Origin: Capra hircus
Taxonomy: Eukaryota > Chordata > Mammalia > Artiodactyla > Bovidae
Direction: 5' to 3'
Assembly: GCF_001704415.2 (NCBI RefSeq)
Contig: NC_030811.1
Span: 58,083,591-58,147,590 of the forward strand
DNA: 64,000 bases
Made by a program: the position numbers and the translations under genes. Of the stretch, positions 61,501 to 64,000 are shown in pieces. A model generated the notes under the pieces. It was not told where the DNA came from. It saw only the letters and a program-made list of their open reading frames with translations, and searched no databases. Position 1 is the first letter of the stretch, and each line of letters starts with the position of its first letter.

Positions 61501-62189
61501 ATACTTACATCATCTGCAATACCAAAGATTTTAGATGTCAAATACTTTAGTATGACAGTTCCAAATAACCAAAAACATCCTTGGATAACCTACAAAAAAA
61601 AATATAGCAAAACAAAACTAAACCAACGCATCATACAGCCATTGCATAGACATAGCCTAGAAAGAAAAAAATAAATACTTTAATCACATGTGAAGTTATT
61701 ATCGCTATAGCCAAAAGAAAATGCTGAAACACATGCACCTTAAAATAAAGAATGTTACTTCAAAATCAACGGCTGTCACCAGAAAGAAAAATATATACAA
61801 TCTTCTTATCAAAGTTAATATATTATAGGAGATTTACAAAGCAATTGCAGTTAAATTCCCCTTCTACTGAAAGTTTCTTACACATGTATTGCTCCTCAGA
61901 AAAAGCATAGGTAATAAAATACAAAAATTGAAATTCTTTAACTACCTATCCAATATTAATCTTGCTTCACGAAAAGAGCAATTTGGCACATTAAAATTGA
62001 GCCCTAGTATGTTATAAAACTGTTAGACCTCCTGCATTATATAGATCAATTCCTTGAAAGTAAAACATAAAACCAATGATATATTTTAGAGAAGGAAGAA
62101 TGTATACATTCAAATAAATTGATTCTTACCCATAAACTAAGTTCAGATACATTTATTTTCAGGAAATATGGTTTCATTGCCAGTAAACC
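34399..62189 (-). CDS. DPY19L4: DPY19-family C-mannosyltransferase-like protein, C-terminal half (11 exons)
   Basis: Joining 62130-62189, 61509-61589, 56066-56167, 52292-52363, 50895-50944, 46625-46649, 45655-45774, 44796-44970, 43951-44050, 42451-42576 and 34399-34555 on the minus strand gives 1068 nt: 355 codons plus TGA, with no internal stop. Introns have GT/AG ends and compatible phases. Hydrophobic segments alternate with short polar loops. A luminal-type C-terminal domain follows, with DAVFAGAMPTMASVK, LRPIVNHPHYEDAGLR and PGCSMPEIWDVEDP. DPY19 proteins are multi-pass ER proteins; DPY-19, DPY19L1 and DPY19L3 attach mannose to tryptophan in thrombospondin-type repeats, while activity of L4 is less established. 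From memory the match is closest to DPY19L4 (about 720 residues), so about half is present. A paralogue (L1-L3) is the alternative. Confidence 0.88.
34820..34980 (+). repeat. MIR SINE in last intron
   Basis: MIR-like order is TGAATTCTGCCTCAGCTACTTACC, GGTCCTGGGTAGTTCACTCAATCTCACTC, CATTGATAAAATGGGACATAC and TGATGCCCAGCACATAATAAGAGG. It is antisense to the gene. Confidence 0.65.
35303..37050 (-). pseudogene. Tigger/pogo-type transposase pseudogene (TIGD1-like)
   Basis: The longest surviving frame (35650-35303) has LADEKLLLMDEHRKWFFEMD, PGEDAVKIVKITTKDLEYYI and STVSKMLSNSIVCYREI, which I recognise as the C-terminal part of the Tigger1/TIGD1 transposase. Further upstream, in broken frames, the minus strand keeps pieces of the catalytic domain and of the N-terminal helix-turn-helix start near 37050. 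Multiple shifts, deletions and a BovB tail at 36323-36419 make it non-functional. TIGD1 itself is an intact domesticated relative; this is only a fossil copy. Confidence 0.8.
36323..36419 (+). mobile_element. BovB 3' tail, 97 bp, inside Tigger1
   Basis: A very short BovB terminus (CCAGGAGTTGGTTATGGACAG ... CAAAGAATTGGACACAACTGAACAACTGAAC) is flanked by AAGAGA at 36317-36322 and 36420-36425. Removing it restores the Tigger1 consensus order across the junction. Confidence 0.8.
37311..38319 (+). mobile_element. BovB LINE, ~1.0 kb, inside Tigger1
   Basis: A 5'-truncated BovB encodes the last third of the reverse transcriptase and the 3' end. The target TGACATG is present at 37304-37310 and 38320-38326. 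Two overlapping open stretches (37308-37622 and 37619-38176) are separated by the same missing A, turning ATGAAAGTG into ATGAAGTGA, as in the copy at 9864. Motifs GCILSPCLFNFYAE and LRYADDTTLMAE are visible. Inactive, and antisense to the host gene. Confidence 0.93.
39140..39640 (-). repeat. Possible old L1-like fragment
   Basis: Blocks such as GTCATTATGAAACAATGCTGATATAAATAATTTTGTGCC and CTTCTTCACACCCTCGCTGATATGAGATT resemble the antisense of old L1 elements. The assignment is weak. The rest of 38343-41859 is AT-rich intron with no recognised exon or gene. Confidence 0.35.
41860..42043. mobile_element. Non-autonomous hAT-type DNA transposon, 184 bp
   Basis: Terminal inverted repeats are CAGAAGTTCCCCAACC on the left and, on the opposite strand at the right, CAGGGACCCCCAACC. 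The flanking 8-bp duplications are CTCTAAGT (41852-41859) and CTCTAAGG (42044-42051). Eight-base duplications are the hAT signature. The body (TTTTTGGCACCAGGGACCAG ... ATCATCAGACATTAG) matches a common short mammalian hAT family that I cannot name with certainty. Confidence 0.8.
42451..42576 (-). CDS. DPY19L4: DPY19L4 exon (penultimate)
   Basis: Residues 262-304. The acceptor is TTTCTTTAAAG followed by AGCCAG, and the donor is CCAA|GTGAGT. It encodes RTKIVYSMYSRKSAEEVKRE, part of the luminal domain typical of the family, and NYYILEESWC. Entry and exit phases are 2 and 2. The intron downstream (34556-42450, 7.9 kb) is the one carrying Tigger1 and the nested BovB copies. Confidence 0.93.
43217..43420 (+). 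mobile_element. Bov-tA SINE in intron, antisense to gene
   Basis: The head is GGGCTTCCCTGGTGGTTCAGACAG, the tRNA-like block is AGGTTCGATCCCCGGGTTGGG, and the end is AAGAGTTGGACATGACTGAGCA. No clear target duplication was found. Confidence 0.92.
43951..44050 (-). CDS. DPY19L4: DPY19L4 exon
   Basis: Residues 229-262. The acceptor is CCGCTTTGCAG and the donor is TTTAAG|GTTAGT. It encodes the most conserved C-terminal block of the family: DAVFAGAMPTMASVK, then RPIVNHPHYEDAGLR. Phases are 1 in and 2 out. The donor GTTAGT is less usual than those of the other exons but retains GT. Confidence 0.94.
44796..44970 (-). CDS. DPY19L4: DPY19L4 exon
   Basis: Residues 171-229. The acceptor is TTGATTTCAG|CTG and the donor is AACCAG|GTAAAA. 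It encodes the end of the last membrane region (HPGAVVFAVLAAMSIQGSAN) and the turn into the luminal domain (QTQWNIVGEFSNLPQEELIE). Phases are 0 in and 1 out. Confidence 0.94.
45655..45774 (-). CDS. DPY19L4: DPY19L4 exon, membrane segments
   Basis: Residues 131-170, exactly 40 codons, phase 0 at both ends. The acceptor is CTGTCTTTCAG and the donor is AGACAG|GTGAGA. It encodes two hydrophobic stretches (VYHALQLLAYTVLGVLIM and THMCVMASLIC-like) separated by a basic turn, which fits paired transmembrane helices. Confidence 0.94.
46040..46265 (+). repeat. Old L1 3' end in intron
   Basis: The sequence contains ATACAATGTCATCAACTATAGTCACC, GACTTACTGTAGTGATCAATCC and CATTATGTTGTACATTTGAAACTAGCATTATATGTCAATTATACCTCA, the 3'-end blocks of an L1MA-like element. 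Confidence 0.65.
46625..46649 (-). CDS. DPY19L4: DPY19L4 25-bp microexon
   Basis: One base completes codon 122, followed by eight codons (KHQFDHGE, residues 123-130). The acceptor is CCATTTCAG and the donor is GGAGAG|GTAAAG. Without it, the upstream exon (ending in two bases of a codon) cannot join the downstream exon in frame, so phase supports it strongly. The peptide is a short polar loop between membrane segments. Confidence 0.88.
47312..47337. repeat. T-rich low-complexity run
   Basis: A GGGGTTTTTTGTTTTG block is followed by an uninterrupted T run. Possibly a degraded retroposon tail in the opposite orientation; no element body was identified. Confidence 0.8.
47640..47990 (+). repeat. 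L2 LINE 3' region in intron
   Basis: The L2 order is recognisable: ACACTGAAGACACAGCAGTAAATAAGATTG, GAAGGAGACAAACAGAAAGCAAATAAGC, ATTACATGGCAATAAATACCATG and AGTGGAAGAGCACTTCAGGCACAGAACAG. Confidence 0.65.
48530..48670 (-). repeat. MIR SINE in intron
   Basis: Antisense MIR blocks are TTATTATCCCAACTGACAGCTAAGGAAAGCAAGTCACAGGGC and AGCAAGCAGCAAAGCCAGG. Confidence 0.55.
49530..50590. repeat. Old LINE fragments: L1-like, L2, L1-like
   Basis: The outer parts (49530-49790 and 50225-50590) resemble antisense old L1 sequence, for example TTGCCAAACTGCCTTACCACCC and ATCTGCAAATATTTCCCCCAAG. The middle (49805-50160) resembles a plus-strand L2: ATATGCCAGGCACTGCATAT, CACATGGTGATAAATGCTGAGAG, TTATAGGAGGTGACATTTAGGC. 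A 154-codon open stretch (50075-50539) crosses these repeats and is probably chance. Confidence 0.5.
50895..50944 (-). CDS. DPY19L4: DPY19L4 exon, 50 bp
   Basis: Residues 106-122. The acceptor is CTATTTGCAG and the donor is TATAAG|GTAAAT. It encodes VVSDMWVVLTKQQTHI and two bases of the next codon (phase 2 out), which the 25-bp exon at 46625 completes as arginine. Confidence 0.92.
51110..51540. repeat. Two MIR remnants in intron
   Basis: At 51110-51250 the antisense of MIR is seen (TTATGACCATGTTATAGAGGAGCAACAGGCTCAGAAGG). At 51400-51540 a plus-strand copy is seen (CATCTGCCAAAATGGTAATAATAGTACCTG). Both are old and diverged. Confidence 0.45.
52292..52363 (-). CDS. DPY19L4: DPY19L4 exon, transmembrane helix
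   Basis: Residues 82-105, 24 codons, phase 0 at both ends. The acceptor is TGAATTTCAG and the donor is AGAAAG|GTAAGT. It encodes TPLRYTKTLLLPVVLVVFIV followed by basic residues: one transmembrane helix with a positive flank on each side. Confidence 0.94.
53345..53745 (+). mobile_element. L1 3' end in intron, antisense to gene
   Basis: The blocks are those of a bovine-type L1 3' end: GTGAAGTATGTCAGAAAGAG, CATATATGTGCAATCTAGAAAAATGG, ACAGACATGTGGACACAG, TTAGGATTGACATACATACACTGC, CAGCTCAGTGCTCTGTGGTGATC and AACACAATGTTGTAAAGCAATAATACC. Open stretches on both strands here are chance. Confidence 0.75.
55462..55528. repeat. CA dinucleotide microsatellite
   Basis: About 18 uninterrupted AC units, an interruption (GCACATGCGC), then about 9 more units. 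It lies in the intron between exons 56066 and 52292. Confidence 0.97.
56066..56167 (-). CDS. DPY19L4: DPY19L4 exon
   Basis: Residues 48-81, 34 codons, phase 0 at both ends. The acceptor is CTTACTAG and the donor is AAGGAG|GTAAGA. It encodes AHIGNLLTSKFFSYKDFDTL and LYTCAAEFDFMEKE, a hydrophilic loop with the FDTLLYxCAAEFDF block characteristic of DPY19 proteins. Confidence 0.95.
57060..58560 (+). repeat. Old L1 ORF2 remnant in intron
   Basis: A long A-rich plus strand has blocks such as AGAAAAAGAGAACAAGATATACC, GAAAATCTTCCCATGAACAAAACTTCAGATCCTGAGGGCTTCATGG, ATTACCTTGAAACTAAAACCAGGC and AACAAAAGTCCTTAAAAACATTAGCTAACC. These match the L1 reverse-transcriptase region. Frames are heavily broken. 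Confidence 0.6.
58739..58964 (-). mobile_element. Bov-tA SINE with perfect 11-bp duplication
   Basis: A full minus-strand copy includes the tRNA-like head in reverse (CCAGGAATTCCC at the right) and CACCCTGCCAGGCTCCTCTGTCCATGG. CTTTGGCCACT at 58728-58738 and 58965-58975 brackets it. It lies in the intron upstream of exon 56066 and is in the sense direction of the gene. Confidence 0.93.
60225..60362 (-). mobile_element. CHR-type tRNA-derived SINE
   Basis: On the plus strand the antisense is visible: TTTATTTATTTATTTTTGGCCATGCC, GCATGCAGGATCTTTAGTTCTCCAACCAGGGACTGAACCCATGCCC and CTGGACTGCCACAGAGGTTCC. These are landmarks of the cetartiodactyl CHR SINE family, with a (TAAA)n tail in its own orientation. 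Confidence 0.8.
60395..60510 (+). repeat. L2 LINE 3' end
   Basis: The L2 terminus order is CACTAGACTGTGTCTTACTCAG, CGTATCTCTAGGATGCATCC, CTGCCAGGCCCAGAGCAAGTATACTGAATAACTAAATAAATGC. Antisense to the gene. Confidence 0.6.
61509..61589 (-). CDS. DPY19L4: DPY19L4 exon, transmembrane helix
   Basis: Residues 21-47, 27 codons, phase 0 at both ends. The acceptor is TTTTTTTGTAG and the donor is GATGAT|GTAAGT. It encodes QGCFWLFGTVILKYLTSKIF, a membrane segment, followed by GIADD leading into the conserved loop of the next exon. Confidence 0.94.
62130..62189 (-). CDS. DPY19L4: DPY19L4 exon (most upstream in window)
   Basis: Residues 1-20 of the part visible here, 20 codons, phase 0 at both ends. The acceptor is CTCCATGCAG and the donor is TTATGG|GTAAGA. 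It encodes GLLAMKPYFLKINVSELSLW. I found no further exon between 62190 and 64000, so the remaining upstream exons, including the N-terminal catalytic region of the family, lie beyond the window. Confidence 0.9.
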
Positions 62190-64000
62190 CTGCATGGAGA
62201 AAATAACATAGCATAAAGTTAACAATTACAGACACAAATTCAGGTACCAAAAAAATACTTATAAATAACATGACCCTCAAAATCTAAAATTCAGCACAAT
62301 TTTCATTGTTTCACATAGAATCAATGCAAGCTTATTTGATTTCAAGAAGCCCTGTTTTGTCCAGAATATTTTAGGTCAGTTAGTCACTTTGTAAAGTTGA
62401 AAGAAAAATCTCCATATGTTAATTTCTATAATTGACTTCTATGACTGGTTCTGATTTACCTAAGAACCAAGAAATATATAACAAATTTCAGAATTTTAGA
62501 TAGGTGTCTTATAAGATTTTCCTTAAGTTAAAATATTACTAACTCCTTGAATAAACTATAAATGAGTTTTTAATGAACCAACTAAATACTTCTCAACCAA
62601 ATCTGATTTTTTTCCAGATACATAGCAAACTTCCAAAGCATAGTATCTATAAAGATCTAAATCTACTTCCAACTTGGCAAAAATATAGAGATCAAAACAT
62701 AAATACATGAACCCAAATTAAATCTTTTCAGAAGTTTCCGAGTATCTAAGAATACAGAATGTGTTACGATTAAGGTTTCAAAGTGATAACTAGAAATAAA
62801 AATAGACAAATGTGCATTTATAGGTAAATATACAAAAACAGTCTACATTCTGTACCTGTTGCCATCATTTATTTTTATACATCAAAATACTGATACATGA
62901 AATATGCATAATGCTTAATCTATACCTGAGACACACCTCAGTATCAAGCATCCAGTAGGAAGCCTAACACACTGTAGGTGTTCAACAGAACTGAAGAGAA
63001 TTTCCTGCAACATGTACTTAAGGTTAGATTTTATTGATAGGCAATCTTCCATTCAATGGCTTTCCTGTACACAAGTACCAACAGTCACGTACTTCACCTT
63101 GAGTAATACCAAGACTTCCCCCGTGTACGCATGTAAATATAGAATTGAGTCCACTGTCACATTTCCTAATTATAAGCAGAATTCATGATTGTAAGAACTA
63201 TCAGTAATAGCAAAGCACAGCAATTCAGTGAATGAGGGGTGTGTTTTAGTCATTATTGAAAACAGAGCATCAAACACATGACGATTGCTAATTTCTGTGC
63301 CAGAGTATACTCAAGTCACACAACCTGAAAGGGATGGTGGTCTAGACTGGGAAGAGGTATTTGGGAAACAGAATCTTAAAAAAAAATTTACTTGTAAAAT
63401 TGGACAAAGAAATAGCAGATTCCAAATTTGTTAATGGGTTCTAGAAATCAGGAACGACAACATGATCTGACTTACTTAAATGACTATTCAAGAAGTGGAA
63501 TACATTTCAGTTAAGACAGTGCAATATGCTTTCATCTCCAAGAAACCAGTCTAAAACTAAAGCACATGTATGTTAAATATAAGGAATATTTTCTTTCCTC
63601 TTAGGTATGAAAAACATTGTAATAGAGAAATCCATTGACAAAAAAAAGGAGTAACCACCTCTGCAAGTCTTTAAATTCAGAGAGACATATTATATTTAGA
63701 AAATCATTCTAACGAAACTGGCAGAAGGTATTAGATGACCCGTTACCCTAATTCTGTAAGACTATCTCTCCATAATCTACATCTGCTCTTAGTGATCTAG
63801 AAAAATATAACTGAATCATTACCTGATTTAAATTATCTGAATAAGTCATACAAATAGACATGAAGGGAAAAAACTAAAAAAAAAACAAGTCCTGAAGCCT
63901 CTCTCTGACCACAGTGGAACAAGAAGGAGAGACTGCTGTGAGATGCCAAAACAAGGAAAGGAGGTAACAAAGTGGGGAAAGAAGAGAATAAACTCTGAAA
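62190..64000. other. Intron sequence, no exon or confident repeat seen
   Basis: AT-rich sequence upstream of the exon at 62130-62189. No open stretch with family similarity and paired splice sites was found, and no young SINE or BovB copy is present. Confidence 0.5.

Noticed and set aside
1..64000. CRISPR array, bacterial operons, phage or toxin systems
   Set aside because: Direct repeats found are target duplications, microsatellites or interspersed retroelements. There are no regularly spaced repeats and no prokaryotic gene organisation.
1..64000. tRNA genes suggested by tRNA-like boxes (GGTTCGATCCC)
   Set aside because: Every such box found (for example at 22735, 24712 and 43275) is the head of a Bov-tA SINE, not a tRNA gene.

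Overview
This window is nuclear DNA of a bovid ruminant (cattle-like). The evidence is the density of ruminant-specific retroelements: BovB (RTE-clade LINE) copies, tRNA/BovB-derived SINEs (Bov-tA, Bov-A2), a young bovine-type L1 3' end and one CHR-type SINE. These sit among older mammalian repeats (MIR, L2, MLT1 LTRs, Tigger1, a small hAT element, HAL1/L1M). There is no bacterial operon structure, no CRISPR array and no tRNA or rRNA gene. Most open reading frames are chance frames or retroelement remnants.

Right half (about 31.8-64 kb): the 3' half of one protein-coding gene on the minus strand. Eleven coding exons (62189 down to 34399) can be joined with consensus AG/GT splice sites and matching phases. 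They give exactly 355 codons plus a stop and no internal stop. The protein is the C-terminal half of a DPY19-family multi-pass ER membrane protein (C-mannosyltransferase family), best matched from memory to DPY19L4. One internal exon is only 25 bp. The 5' exons lie beyond position 64000. A 3' UTR of about 2.6 kb probably runs to an AATAAA near 31.8 kb. The last intron (34556-42450) holds a decayed Tigger1 transposon into which BovB has inserted twice.

Left half (1-31.8 kb): apparently intergenic, downstream of the gene. I found no convincing protein-coding gene here, only an unrecognised short frame at the left edge. It is a layered repeat landscape: MLT1 LTRs and BovB pieces (2-9 kb); an L1 3' end split by a 1.6-kb BovB and a smaller BovB-derived element (9.6-11.9 kb); a composite BovB-derived retroposon with a near-perfect 12-bp target duplication (13.3-14.0 kb); a HAL1/L1 fragment with at least six later insertions (16.5-20.1 kb), including two oppositely oriented BovB copies at the same target sequence; two LTR-like segments (about 20.5-20.8 and 23.4-23.8 kb); and an old L1 with BovB and Bov-tA insertions (24-27 kb).

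Nothing here looks like a new biological system. The most useful observations are the reconstructable gene with its 25-bp exon, the double same-site BovB insertion, a frameshift shared by two BovB copies, and an unexplained 100-bp inverted repeat at 6.24-6.57 kb. Repeat family names and boundaries are from memory, so they are approximate except where a target-site duplication fixes the ends.
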